NCBI GenBank assembly: GCA_028583605.1
Contig: CM053327.1
Coordinates: forward strand, 20,819,629 to 20,883,628
Direction: 5' to 3'
Origin: Dastarcus helophoroides
Taxonomy: Eukaryota; Arthropoda; Insecta; Coleoptera; Bothrideridae
DNA length: 64,000 nt
Part shown: positions 12,125 through 23,660 of the stretch, in pieces
Layout of the letters: each line of letters starts with the position of its first letter
How positions within the stretch are numbered: the first letter of the stretch is position 1
Notes under the pieces: generated by a model
The model's input: the letters and a program-made list of their open reading frames with translations, nothing else
Database searches by the model: none
Told to the model about the DNA's origin: nothing
Translations under genes and position numbers: made by a program

Positions 12125-13050
12125 AGCTATTTTCATTTTGATTTTTTTTAGAAAACATCGATTATGTCATACATGCTCTGGACCAAATGATTGGTTTTCA
12201 AACCTTCCAAATTTCGAAAAAAAAAAGTAGCTCCATCTTTCACTAAGAATTATTTGGATTTTATCATTATTCGTCCTGTATTCCACCTAATATTTCTTTG
12301 GGCTGGACCAAACATTCAAAAAGTGTTTCTGTTTTAGCTTGAATTTTCAACTTTCTTTTAGAAAATTCTACGTTTAAACGAAAAAGTAATATTTATCTAA
12401 AAATGTCAACTTTAAAATTTTAATTTCGAGAAATTTTTATGTTGTTTTTATTTTTTCTTCAGTTTTTTTATTTTTTTTTTGTTTTTTTCTCTTCTAAGTC
12501 CTCTATTTTTGAAGATATCACTTTCTTCGGAAGTTGTGATTAAAAGTTGCAATTTTTATTCTCAATATTTCAATCAAAAAGTTCCAAATTTTTTCATACG
12601 AATACAATAATTTTAATACTGATTTCTATTATTATTTTAAAATTTGGACTTCCTTTACAAAGTTTCGAACATAATTTTGAAATTTAGACCATTTATTCAA
12701 CGCATTAACTCGAAATTCAAACGTTTTTTCGACCTTTTGACATTTTTTTTTCGAAATTTATAATAAAAATTTAATTTTTTTATAAAGCATATGTTTGGTT
12801 CGAAATTTCTCTTTTTGTTTTTCAAAACTCCAATTTAAGACTTGAAATGTCTACAATTTTTCCTAAAATTTCAAATATAAGATCGAAATTACCAAAAATT
12901 TTTGTTGTATACTTTTTCATTTTTATAAATTTTTTGATTTTGAAACCAAAGTTGAAAATAAATTTTAATTTTTTTCTCACAATTGCAGTTTAAGCTCAAG
13001 ATTATTTTTCAAAATTTCATTTTTACAATCAAAATTTTAACTTTCTTCTG
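12125..13050. repeat. T-rich quasi-repeat left of the PLE
   Basis: Same irregular tttcgaaattt, aaattttgac and ttcaaaatt texture as 3451-5060, ending where the PLE arm starts. No coding seen. Confidence 0.45.
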
Positions 13051-13124
13051 ATAAAAATTGAAACACTGAACTTGTCCCCTGAAACCAAGAAAGATTAAAA
13101 ACACAACAAAGGTTGCTCTAAGGC

Positions 13125-13152
13125 GTTTCGACAGCGAAGCTGTCATCTTCAG
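13125..13152 (-). ncRNA. Hammerhead-like core in PLE arm (candidate)
   Basis: On the minus strand the order is CTGAAGA, T, a perfect 6-bp stem GACAGC/GCTGTC with loop TTC, then GAAAC. CTGANGA and GAAA are the two conserved hammerhead core strings, and PLE termini are known to carry hammerhead motifs. The extra T before the stem and the unclear stem III leave activity uncertain. Confidence 0.4.
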
Positions 13153-13247
13153 AGAGAAACTAACTTTCCGAGCTGATGAAAACAAAAACTTTAAATTCGT
13201 CTCACTTCCATTTCAACCCTCGCTCACGCAGGGTTTGGGTGGAATTT

Positions 13248-13631
13248 AACGGAAAATTAAATTCGCTTTTGGGTAGTTTAAAGGATAAAGTAGAGCAAAC
13301 AGATAAGTCTGGTATTTACCAAATTTCATGTAGGGATTGTCCTTAAAAATATGTCGGGCAAACTAGACGATCTCTTAAAATCCGACTGAAAGAACATTTG
13401 GCTCATTTGAGGTACGGAAGAACTGAGAAGTCAAGTGTGGCTCGGCATACTTTTGAATTAGATCATAGGATAGATAATAATATTAAATTGTTAAGAGTAG
13501 TTAATAAGAATTATATGTTAAATGCATGTGAGAGCTTAGCCATCCATAAGGTTGGAAACAACCTTATGAATGGTTGCGCTGGACCTTTAGGCCATTCATC
13601 TCTGTTAAAAATAGTTAAGGTCGATAGATAA
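13248..13631 (+). pseudogene. GIY-YIG endonuclease end of a Penelope-like polyprotein
   Basis: The readable frame opens with NGKLNSLLGSLKDKVEQTDKS, followed by GIYQISCRDC, one TAA at 13344-13346, then KYVGQTRRSLKIRLKEHLAH. GIY, YVG (the YIG position), the Cys pair and the Arg-rich helix after it are the expected GIY-YIG features of PLE endonucleases. About 75 further residues run to the stop at 13631 (GPLGHSSLLKIVKVDR). The domain would nick target DNA during retrotransposition. The in-frame stop and missing RT make it inactive. Confidence 0.8.
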
Positions 13632-13749
13632 GACATTGTGACACAACGACGTGTATGATTGGATGCGCATTCGAGTGCGGCCGATCACGCACGAAGTGAA
13701 TATTTTTAGTATATAAGGGTTAATTTTAAGATTAGATGTTAGTTTCTCT

Positions 13750-13777
13750 CTGAAGATGACAGCTTGGCTGACGAAAC
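13750..13777 (+). ncRNA. Hammerhead-like core in PLE right arm (candidate)
   Basis: CTGAAGAT, then GACAGC TTG GCTGAC, then GAAAC. It is the same layout as 13125-13152 and 51395-51422, but here the stem has a mismatch (GCTGAC for GCTGTC), so this copy is probably decayed. Confidence 0.35.
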
Positions 13778-13885
13778 GCGTTAGAGCAACCTTTGTTGTG
13801 TTTTTTAATCTTTCTTGGTTTCAGGGGACAAGTTCTGTGTTTCAATTTTTGAAGATAACCAAGGACCAGTCCGTTCCATCAAACT

Positions 13886-14740
13886 TATTTCTTCTGATAA
13901 TTTTGAGTTTACCAGATTATTACAACACCGTTAAATTTTGAGTTAAAAGCTTTTTTAGTAAAGTTTTGAGTAAAGTTAAAACACGAATATTTCTCAAATA
14001 ATCTAATCTCAAAACATTCATTGTATTCATAAAATTTAGACATCTTTCGTATTTAAATTTGAAATGATGACCTATTTCTACAAATTTGACTATTTTTTTT
14101 TAAATTAAAAGGTTTAAAATTTTGAAAAATTTTTGTTTTATAAATCCAGAGTTTTCTCCAAATTTTGAGTAATTTGATTTTTTTTATAACTTAATCACCT
14201 AATACATTTAAAAAACTTTTGGGGCTAAACTTAGTATTTTAATTTGGAAGGCTTGAAAAAAGTATTTCGAATTTTAAAATTAAAAATCGATATTTTGAGA
14301 AGAAAGTAAAATTTGAAAATTAAGCTTTATTTTTTTGGGAAAATGCAACAGATAAAATTCGAAATCTTAAGTTTAAAGTAGCCATTTTAAAATTAAAGTT
14401 AGGGTTAGGTAAGGTCAAAATTTTCAATGTTCAATTTAAAATCTTTACATATTTCGAGTTTAATAATTTAACTTTCTTCCCCAAATCGAAATAAGAGCAA
14501 AATTTTGCAACCAAAGTTGCATTTATAAGAAACTCATGTTATTTTTTTTCAAGACTGAATTCGAAATTTATACTGAAACCTTTGCTTGGTTGGTTTGGAG
14601 ATTTCAGTAGAAATGTTAATAAATTGAGATTTCGAAGATGAATGTAATATTCTGAGAAAACACTGAAATTTTATGAAAAATATAGAAATTTTGAGTCTGA
14701 AAGCAGATTTGCGAAATTTTAAGCTGTAAGATTCCCACTT
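13886..14740. repeat. A-rich quasi-repeat right of the PLE
   Basis: Irregular words such as aaattttgaaa, aatttgaaa, aaaatttgac and gagtttt dominate. The texture is roughly the complement of that left of the PLE. No coding seen. Confidence 0.4.
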
Positions 14741-15124
14741 CGAGAGATTTCTAGTCCTTTTTTAGGAACTTTACACACCTTTGGTAGTTGATTGTGGAAT
14801 ATTGTTCTTCTGTCAATTTCTTACGTAGTACTTTAGATCTCTTCGCTTTATTACACTTACCTAAATTAGCTAGGATAACGTATTTTAGACCGTTTTGTTT
14901 TATTACCTTTGTATATCTAATATTAAAGAAGATATTTTAGATAACTATTGAAGGACCTACAACCTAAATCTGTCGATACAGAAACCTAAACTTGGATAGT
15001 AGATTCAATTGATGGCTGCACGGCAAATGGACAATGCCTAACATTGAAGGAGTTATTTTTTTCTAGAAAATCAAATCCCGAGGAAATAAAATTGTAGGTT
15101 AACATTTTCTAGAAAAAAGCTAAT

Positions 15125-15157
15125 TCCACGCGGATGAAGTCGCGGGTAACAGCTAGT
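15125..15157 (+). mobile_element. Helitron 3' end
   Basis: cacgcggatgaagtcgcggg followed by taacagctagt is a typical insect Helitron terminus: a short GC-rich hairpin (cgcgg/cgcg) then CTAGT. The 5' end was not found. Sequence from about 14741 to here may belong to the element but has no coding. No host gene is seen between 14741 and 15457. Confidence 0.6.
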
Positions 15158-15457
15158 CTGCTTATAAAACCTTTGATAGAAAACACTTCACTTTATCCTC
15201 AAAATAAAGGTAGAATACAGAATTTATCAATACAAGAATTATAGTAGACCTAATGTAACAAAAAGTGCGATCACGCCTTCTGCCGAATTTTCAAAATTTT
15301 TGAGCTTCTAGTTTTTGCAAAATCGATCTATTCAGTTCGCCGTGAGGCGTCCTGAATTTCTGGATTTTTCATTTTAAATGACTCACGAGGTTAGCAATAA
15401 AAGTATGTTTAAAACTCCACTCTATTCAAGTTACTCCACTGTTACAAGAAACATATA

Positions 15458-16776
15458 CCAGGTGTTTTCAAAAAGTAAGGTGACTATATTTTTATGAAAA
15501 AAATATTTATTTATTTATCAACATTTATACTGTCCCCTTCAAAGTAATCCCCCTCAGATGCAATCCACTTGTGTCAACGCTTTTTCCAATCTTCAAAGCA
15601 TTTCTTATAAGCACCTTTTGGTATAGCCTTGAACTCCTCTAGCGAAGCAGTTTTTATTTCATCAGTCGTTGCAAATCTCCATCCTTTCATAGGTCTTTTA
15701 AGTTTTGGGAACAAAAAAAAAGTCGCAGGGGACCAAATCCGGTGAATATGGTGGCTGAGTATGATTGTACTGTTGTTTTTGGCCAAAAAAACCTCTCACA
15801 AGCAACTATGAATGAACAGGTGCATTATCGTGATGCAAAAGCCATGAATTATTATTCCACAATTCCGGACGTTTTTTTCATATTGCTTCTGGCAAACGGC
15901 GCATTACTTCAAGGTAATACTCCTTATTGACCGTACGACCTTGAGGTAAAAACAATGCACTACGGCATGGTAGTCGAAAAAAACAGTGAGCAACTTTTTG
16001 ACATTTGATCGGACTTGGCGTGCTTTTTTCGGTCTTGGCTCTCCTGGGTGGTTCCATTGGGACGATTGGGCTTTGGTTTCGATGTCATAAACATATACCC
16101 ATGATTCGTTACCAGTTATGCCCCTTATGAGCAAATCAGGGTCATCACTGACATCATTCAAGAGCTCCTGAGCGATGCTCATGCGACGGTTCTTCTGATC
16201 AAAGTTCAGAAGTTTCGGAAGAAACTTCGCTGACACACGTCTCATGCCCAAAACATCCAAAAAAATTGCATGACACGAGCCGATTGATATGCGAACATCC
16301 TCAGCAACTTCTCTTATGGTAATTCGACGATTTTCAGAAACAATTTTCTTCACATCTTCGACGATATCTTCTGTTGTTGATCTGCTGGGGCGTCCAGAGC
16401 GAAGTTCGTCGTCGGCTTCTTCTCGGCCATCTTGAAAGAGTTTGTACCACTTGAAAACATTTGTTTTACTGAGAGAAGACTCACCGTACGCCACTGCCAA
16501 CATTTTAAGTATTTTAGAGCATTTTCTTCCATTTTTCACACAAAATTTGATGCAAATCCTTTCCTCCATTTTTTTAATAATAAAAAAATCGCCGAGCACA
16601 ACAAAATACGTCTAACCTTTTTATCTGTCAAAAACAAACTAAGTATACTATGTACTTGAAACTATGAAAATATGTTCGGGATATGTGTACCAACACAACA
16701 ACAACAAAAAATTTATAATCGAATGTACGTTTTCCGTGAAACTTGAAAAGTCAGCTTACTTTTTGAAAACACGTCG
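15458..16776 (-). mobile_element. Full-length mariner, inactive
   Basis: The ends share gtgttttcaaaaagtaag as inverted repeats (left from 15458, right ending at 16776). Each is flanked by TA (15456-15457, 16777-16778). The 1319-bp length is typical of mariner. The transposase lies on the minus strand (15530-16599). Confidence 0.9.
15530..16599 (-). pseudogene. Mariner transposase with DD34D spacing, several lesions
   Basis: The N-terminal helix-turn-helix region is readable (ICIKFCVKNGRKCSKILKML, then SLSKTNVFKWYKLFQDGREE and SGRPSRST). The first catalytic block reads ITGNESWVY, so the first Asp is Asn. A frameshift follows near 15945. The second block HHDNAP keeps its Asp, and 34 codons later comes YSPDLVPCD with the third Asp, the DD34D spacing of mariner. 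One TAG lies between them. A T-run (15711-15719) is one base long relative to frame. FPKLKRPMKGWRFAT and ECFEDWKKR-like residues follow, with TGA in place of Trp near the end and a readable YFEGD tail beyond. It cannot be active in cis. Confidence 0.9.
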
Positions 16777-16871
16777 TACATATTACATGTGTACCATATT
16801 TCTATTTTAAAACTGATTAAATATTCTTGTGTGGACATTATAACATGAAGAATAATCATATTTCTTAAACG

Positions 16872-17686
16872 CAGGAGTTCCCAAAGTTTTTCTTAGGCGG
16901 GCCCATTTAATATTACCGAATTTTTTGGCGGGCAAAAAAACGGAATAAAATCAAAACAATACCCAAGATTTTTTTGCTTTAAATATATTTAACTAGTTCT
17001 AATTTTTTTTATTAGTATAAAAAATTTAATATAAATATAAATCCTTAATTATACTAAAAAAAATAAATTCAAAAAAAAATAATTGAAATCCATTCTATTA
17101 TATAATATAAATCTTTAACTGTAACAAATATTATTATAAAATTACACCATTTATTAACACGAAAGTGAAATCACTCTTATTGTAAATACAGAACTATAAC
17201 TATAGCAACAGTAGTGCATTTTTGAATGTTCTTTAATTTGGCAGAGGCCTGTATTGCTCAGGGCAACTGAGTAGTCAGGAAAAGGTCTGGGGCTACAATT
17301 GTAGTGTGAGGCACAGCACACATCATTGAAAAAAACGATAAATTCGTTACTGACTCCTTGAAATTGTGTGTTGCAATATATGCACCAGAAATGATTAACG
17401 GTTCTGTATCCTATTTGAGACTACTATATTATATTTCTGTACAAATGTGTAATAACTAGACGAGACATACTACAATATTACAAAAAGCTTATGTTAAAGT
17501 CCTATAAGAATTTTTTAAAAATATTAAAATATTTTATTGTATTCTACTTGTAATATTTATTATTTATTTTACTATTTACTTATTTATTTTTTAATAAAAA
17601 TATAATATATCGTATCGATATCGCGGACCGCATTCACAGGCTTTGCGGGCCGCATTTGGCCCGCGGGGACGCTCTTTGGGAACCCC
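16872..17686. mobile_element. Non-autonomous hAT-like element
   Basis: The left end is caggagttcccaaag and the right end, on the other strand, is tggggttcccaaag. The flanks cttaaacg and ctttaacg look like an imperfect 8-bp target duplication, as in hAT elements. Just inside the right end is the sequence gcgggccgcatttggcccgc, and ggcgggc repeats inside the left end. The interior is A+T-rich with no transposase frame. Confidence 0.65.
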
Positions 17687-17786
17687 ACTTTAACGGAACG
17701 AACAGACTCCATAAATGGTGAGTGCTTCTAACTACTAAGCTGAAGAGTTTAGGCTGTTAGGAACATTAATCACCAAGATCATGACC

Positions 17787-18424
17787 GAGGTGTGGGAGAA
17801 AAGTAATGAGACTAAATTTTTATTTACCAAAGTTTTAATTGTTTGCAAACATCAATGTAATCCCCTTCAAAGTAGTTCCCTTGGACAGCTATACACCGAT
17901 GGAGACGTTCTTCCCAGTTTTGGTAGCAGCGCTCGAAGTCTTCGACGGTATGGACTTCAGCATATCCATTACACTCTTCTGGATGTTGTCGACAGTCGCG
18001 AAATGACGTCCTTTGAGGACATGTTTCAGTTTAGGAAAAAGTCATAGGGACCGGGGTCAGGTGAATAGGGAAGCTGAGGAACCACAGGAATGACTTTTGA
18101 GGTCAACAATTCTGTGACGGAGAGGACGCTGTCATAATGGAGCATTCATGTGTCTGCAATGTTGGGATCTCACGAGCATGACCCTTTTTCTGAGCCTGTC
18201 AAGGACGTCTTTGCTCCAAATTCCGCTATTGCATTTGCGTGACGCACAACCAAATTACAACTTCACTAATAGCAGTCACAAAAATCACGTCGCTACCGGA
18301 CGAAGTTGAAATTCGCCCTGAAATATGGGAGGATGCTGATACACTGTGCTTTATCACGGACAACAGCACAGCGTTACCAGATCGCTTGCAGTGTTGCCAG
18401 TTTCATAAGTTTTCTGCCATACCT
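17787..18424 (-). mobile_element. Internally deleted mariner-like element
   Basis: The left end aggtgtgggagaaaagtaat and the right end read on the other strand, aggtatggcagaaaacttat, are matching inverted repeats of a second mariner lineage. The minus strand retains pieces of the C-terminal transposase: a decayed second Asp block, PQLPYSPDPGPYDFF, a shifted stretch matching the region after it, and a degraded tail. At about 640 bp it has lost roughly half of a normal element. Confidence 0.65.
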
Positions 18425-21400
18425 TGTAAGTTCGACCGGCAAGTGTAGTTCAATGCTGGAAAGGGGTATTATCCCTCGCAGTAGTTGTTTCTTGTAGATG
18501 GTGCTTTAAATGTTTAAATTTTTACCACCGTAAAATATTGACAAAATGTCTATTCATGTCAAAATTTTTTTATCTATTTCAATTTTATTATTTTTAAGTA
18601 CTTCTTCCTCATTGTTTCCTTTCCATTTATTTACAATTTTTGTATTTTCATAATTTATTTCAAAAAATTTTCATGTGTAATTTTTTTCTTCTATATTTCA
18701 TTTTTCTATGTAAAATAACCTAACATATTTTTTGTCAACTGTCATGAGGAGACGTTTTAAATAAATTTAGATATCACATAATCATATTTTAAAATAATGT
18801 TTCAGAATACTGTCAACTTTCATTAATAAAAATTTAAATATTTCCAAACCGGGTCGCAGAAATGTTAAATAAAATTAATAAACATTATAACTGGTTCTTA
18901 GTGCTAACTTTGGAAAGTCGTTAAAGCGGAACTGCCGAATCAGCCCTGAATAATAGAAAAAAATCTGAATTATGATTGCTTCTTTAATTAAAGTATACTT
19001 CAAAAATTTTTCACTCTTTGCTCTTTAGTCGGCTCAGAAACAGTTGTGTTCTTTGTGCAGGTAGAAAACCCTCTACAGTCTACAATATCCCTTTCACGGC
19101 CCCGGATAATAAATCCAATTTGAGTTAAAGTAATTGAATTATCAGGGTAAATGTACCCAGGATTTCGAAACGAATGTAGAAGGCAGCTTGGCACAGTTTG
19201 AGTCGAATAAAATTCTAAATTAAAGAAATTTGTCAAAAGAAGATTTTAATTAAAACCTCAAATCTTAATAGGCCGAAAAGCCAAAAACTTGACGCTTCTA
19301 CTTCAAAAGTAACGAAAGATACATGTGTGTATTTAAAACAGATGATATTTAGTTGTATACTATACAACAAATATATTTGAAAATCTTATAATTTCCAAAA
19401 ATGTTAAGCCACTATTGATTCAATTATTACATTAATGTTACGTAGTGTTTTAAAGGTGCCCAATTTAACACGACAACGAAAAGAAAAATTTAGATTTTCG
19501 GGCTTATTGTATCACCTGCTTCGATGCTTTTCTCTGCCCGAATAAATTTATTTTGTAGTTGGTACGTAATTTAAAAACAAAATCAAGTGAAAAACAGCAG
19601 CCAGCTACAAAAACCATTTTCAGTTCCGTGATATATTTTTATTGAGTCAAATATGAAAGAAATTTAAGAGCTTTCTAAAAATATCGAACAAGAAACCTGG
19701 GTTAATGCGATCTAGATTGTTTCAATGTTCCATAAGCTTTAGAAGGAAATTGAAGGAAAATATTCCATAGCTAGGTAAAGCAAGGTAGGGAAAAAAAGCA
19801 CTTCACCATCACGTAATCTATTAGTTGGCTTTGACAATTCGAGAATTTTGCGTGACACTAAATAAAGATAAAGAAGCTACTTTTGAGGCATATTCTAAAT
19901 ATCTAGCAAAAAATAATATTTATTATATGTGCTTAGTTTACGTAACCTTTTTTATTACATTGGCTTCATTTTGGTCAATAAATTTTACAAAGCTACAATT
20001 TAGAAAGCATTTTTATCTAAATGGTAATTGCTTACTGACTGGCAAATTCTATATAAGGCCTTGTTAAAATATTTTTCTTAATTTTTAATATATTTAATAG
20101 TATTAATAATAGGAGAAATTTTAAAAATGACAGGGGACTATTTTTTAAACACGTGGGACAAGATTTAACATTAAAAATATAGTCGACAAATTGCAGCGCC
20201 AATTTTAATTTTTCCTTATTGCTTTATGCCTTTCATCTACTTTCAATTTATACCTTCAAAATTATATTATTCTTGTTTAATATTTTAAGCCCCTTTCAAA
20301 AGGGTAAAATTTTTATTATGAAACATACCAAGGGACTGCTCTTGGATATGATTTGGATGTCGAAGAAAAAAAACTATGAATAATACTCTCTCGCAACTTA
20401 ACAGTGAATCAGATATTATGCAGTTATTTGATCTTACACAAAAATTTTAACAAAGACACCGAAAAGTCATTTGAAAACACGCGTGAGACCTGTTTTTTTA
20501 ATTAGTAGACAATCACCCAGATAAATAATATGGGCAATTTAGACTTGCTTCGGTAAGATTAAAATAATCGTAATATTATTTTTAATAATCTGCACATCGA
20601 TTGAAAAATTTTTTTTTGTAAATGGTATTACCATTAGAATAATTCCACGACAAACGCTACTGCATATTTTTTATGATTTTACCCGTGGAAAAAATGTTCG
20701 AAATTTGAGTAGATTAGGTTATTTGTAACATTCGTGACCGGTTTCTTATTTCTTGATAAAAATTCTCACAAATTTAAAAGCTAATGAGTTGTAGAAATAA
20801 ATGGTTTTTATAATAACTTAATGAGAAATTGACGGCTAAAAGGGTGTAAATTGTAGCAAAATGAAATAGATGTTACATGGAATTACCTATTAGTCACAAT
20901 CCCCGTTATTTGTCCGGCTTCAACCTCAACATATTATATCTGGAAAGAAATTTTCAATTACTGGAATATTGCATTGTTTTTCCTTTTTTGTTATGAACAC
21001 CTGGATAGACGTAATAAAGAAACACATTCAAATACCATTAGTTTGTAAAACATTATTGTATACGTCAGGCAGGAACTTAAGAAGCGAAAATTGGAAACCA
21101 AATCTCTCGAAACAAATTAATTTTCTAAAATCCCAAAACAAACAACCAACGCAAACCCTTTTCCAATATCCATCCAATTAAAATAAGTCATTTCTTCAAG
21201 CAACACAAATTAAAGAAAGTTTTTAAATCCGTTCTGTTGGCGAGGAAAACATAATAAACTGAGTGCCAAAGGCTGAATTTGCATTAAAATGTCGGGAATT
21301 TGTAAACTGAACAAATAATTAGTAAAAGAATTCGAAACGCGCCTGTTATCGACATTTGGCAAACTCTATACTTCTTGCCGTTCTATTATTTTCCTGTATT

Positions 21401-22145
21401 TACATTCAATCGTGGCTCTGTAAAAACCATAAGAGATTTCAGTTATTTAGTCACAAAATTAAATATCCATGAGTTCTAGAAATCAAATATTTATCTCTTA
21501 TTAGCAAATATTCATAATTTGAAACATGGGGTCGAATCATTTTCATAAATTTTGGGCATTTTTGTTGATTTTCAAAGGGCAGAAAAAGACAATCAAATTT
21601 TCATAAGTATATAGCTCTATATTTTCTTTTATGACATTTTAAATTATGATCACTCACACGTATATTGATTTATTGACTTATAATATTGATTGAATTACAT
21701 TACATAACAAAAAAACAAAGTTAGGCAGCCATGGATACTATTGACAAAGTAAAAACTTAAAACTGGGAAAAAACATAGTTTATGTAGTGCAGTTCCGACC
21801 CATACTAATAAACAAGTCAGAATATTAAAAATATTTGAAAGTAAATGCTGTCTAACTGTCCTCCATATTTTATATTTTAGATTTGGCTGCTTATAGTCGC
21901 GTAGAAACGAATTTAATATTTATTGATAATGAAAATAATTTTTACACTTCTTTTCATTTATTGCACGTAATATTCAACATCTTATTAGTAATGTTATCTC
22001 TGATGCACCAAAGAGTTTTTATATTTACTCTGGCCTACCACATTTCACGTTTTATTTTCAACACCAACATACATTTGGTCATAAAACAGTGCATTTCACA
22101 ATTTAGTGAAAAAAATATTTAAAATGGGTGATTCTAGTGCAGAGC
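18425..22145. other. Intergenic, no gene recognised
   Basis: Long A+T-rich stretch. A 78-codon minus-strand frame at 19000-19236 contains a non-low-complexity segment (PSCLLHSFRNPGYIYPD) preceded by a pyrimidine-AG, so an isolated exon is conceivable, but I recognise no family. Frames at 19825-20067 and 20969-21181 look random. No repeats or element ends stand out. Confidence 0.35.
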
Positions 22146-22159
22146 TAACAAATTGACGT

Positions 22160-22915
22160 TCAAAAGGCAGTAATATTGCAGGGGCTCAAGGTAAATGCCA
22201 ACAAATCCTTTAGCCTCACCGCTCGTCCGGTCCAAGGGAAGTCCGTCATTCACGAAGGCCGTCTTTTCTATCAATGGCACGAAGATTCAACCCGTTAATG
22301 CAATTAACGTAATGAGATATCTGGGCAACGACTTCGGTCACGGAGGAATCCGAACCCCGTCGTTGAGCAACCTAGCCACCTGATTGCAAAATCGGCAGCG
22401 GGTTCCACTCAAGCCCGATCGGAAGCTTTTCATCCTCCGCACCTACCTGATCCCTAAGGTGCAGTACGGACTGCAGGTTAGCAAAATTACAGCTAAATTG
22501 CTTAAGGAGAAAGAATTAAATTGTTTCTAAAACAAGCACTTCATCTGGCCATTATAACACCAGATGTCTGTACGTGGCCTTGAGGAAGGAGGCGCCGCGC
22601 ATCCTTCTAGGTCGGATTATGGGGTTGATGAGTGCCGCTGATGACGCTGCTCTCATGCACGAGACCCAGACAGACGAAGTCGCAAAGCTCCTGATCCGTC
22701 TGTATGACTTGGCTGGTGACACACCACCACTGGAAGGAGCGTCTTCGAGAGTCCCCTTCTCCAGAAGCTTGCACGTCGCAAATCAGGATTCAGCCAGCCG
22801 TGACTGGCTTACCAACCGTCCAGCAGATTGGAGTGGGAAGAACAGTATAGCGCAAATTGTTAAGGCTGCGTATTTCGCTTGATAGGTGTGGATTTAACCC
22901 CGGTGTCGATGACGC
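22160..22915 (+). pseudogene. R2-like LINE reverse transcriptase fragment
   Basis: Pieces in shifting frames read GLKVNANKSFSLTAR, then VFSINGTKIQPVNAI and RYLGNDFGHGG, then PLKPDRKLFILRTYLIPKVQ with YGLQVSKITA, then TDEVAKLLIRLYDLAGD and ASRDWLTNRPADWSGK. The KVN-K-F-L block, the RYLG block and LKP-R-IL-YLIP-QYGL are the thumb region of RT in the R2 superclade. No endonuclease end or catalytic YxDD is present. At least three frame changes or stops occur. R2 proper sits in 28S rRNA genes, but no rDNA surrounds this copy, so it is a dispersed relative or a transposed fragment. Confidence 0.6.
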
Positions 22916-23080
22916 TTTTTTAGTTCGGTTACAGGTCTTACTTATAAATACAAATGTTGTTAACATTAGAGCATGTTAGAAACATGAATTAGCCTGATGG
23001 TGTCGGACACCATAAATCTTCCCTCTATCAAAAATCGCTCAAAGGGCTTAAAGAAGTTTTGACCGCAAAAATTAAATTAT

Positions 23081-23336
23081 TGAGATTGCTTCCTTAGATT
23101 TGTATCCTAAAAATTTTATTTTATTTATACGGAAGTTTGGAAAGAATTATGGCAAGATGCAGATTAATCTTGATCGAGGACCTATGAAACTCATTGGTGG
23201 GACCCCTAAATATTTTTAATTACTAAAAAAAGGAACTTCCTAACTTTAGTAGAGGCCCCTGTTCTGTACCCCTAAATCCGTTAAATCCGCCCGTGTCCGC
23301 AAAACTTTATTGTATGTCCAAAAAACTGTGTCCAAA
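23081..23336. repeat. Direct repeat, copy 1
   Basis: Begins tgagattgcttccttagatt and ends near aaaaaactgtgtcc. It matches 23411-23660 at a period of 330 bp with moderate divergence. No coding or known family recognised. Confidence 0.85.
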
Positions 23337-23410
23337 TATCATTTGGATTACAACTCGCACGTGTTCAACTAAGAAATATTTAAATTGGAGGCTGTCATAC
23401 TAATTTCTCT

Positions 23411-23660
23411 TGAGAGTGCTTCCTTAGATTTGTTTATTAAAAATGTTATTTTATTTTTTACGACAGTTTAGAAAGAATTATGGCAAGATGCAGATTAAGC
23501 TTGATCGAGGAGCTATGAAACTCATTGGTGGGACCCCTAAATATTTTGAACTATACTAAAAAAAGAAATCCCTTAACTTAAGTAGGGCTCCTGCTCTGTA
23601 GCTCACCTTTAAATCTGCCCGTGTCCGCAAAATTTTATTGTATGTCCAAAAAACTGTGTC
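23411..23660. repeat. Direct repeat, copy 2
   Basis: Diverged second copy of 23081-23336. It shares agaattatggcaagatgcag and ctcattggtgggacccctaa. Confidence 0.85.

Larger units (their letters stand above)
13053..13885 (+). mobile_element. Penelope-like element relic with inverted terminal arms
   Basis: The left arm (13053-13158) and right arm (13742-13846) are inverted copies of each other: gaaacactgaacttgtcccc on the left, and ggggacaagttctgtgtttc on the right. Between them is a GIY-YIG endonuclease coding remnant (13248-13631). Penelope-like retroelements are known for a reverse transcriptase joined to GIY-YIG and for pseudo-LTRs in direct or inverted order, often with hammerhead-like motifs. 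The reverse transcriptase part is absent, so this is a 5'-truncated copy. It is flanked by quasi-repeat sequence on both sides. Confidence 0.75.

Noticed and set aside
17781..18047. 88-codon + strand open frame
   Set aside because: It is antisense to a decayed mariner transposase C-terminus.
19000..19236. 78-codon minus-strand frame with varied composition
   Set aside because: A possible isolated exon, but I found no recognisable family or flanking exons, so it is not called as a gene.
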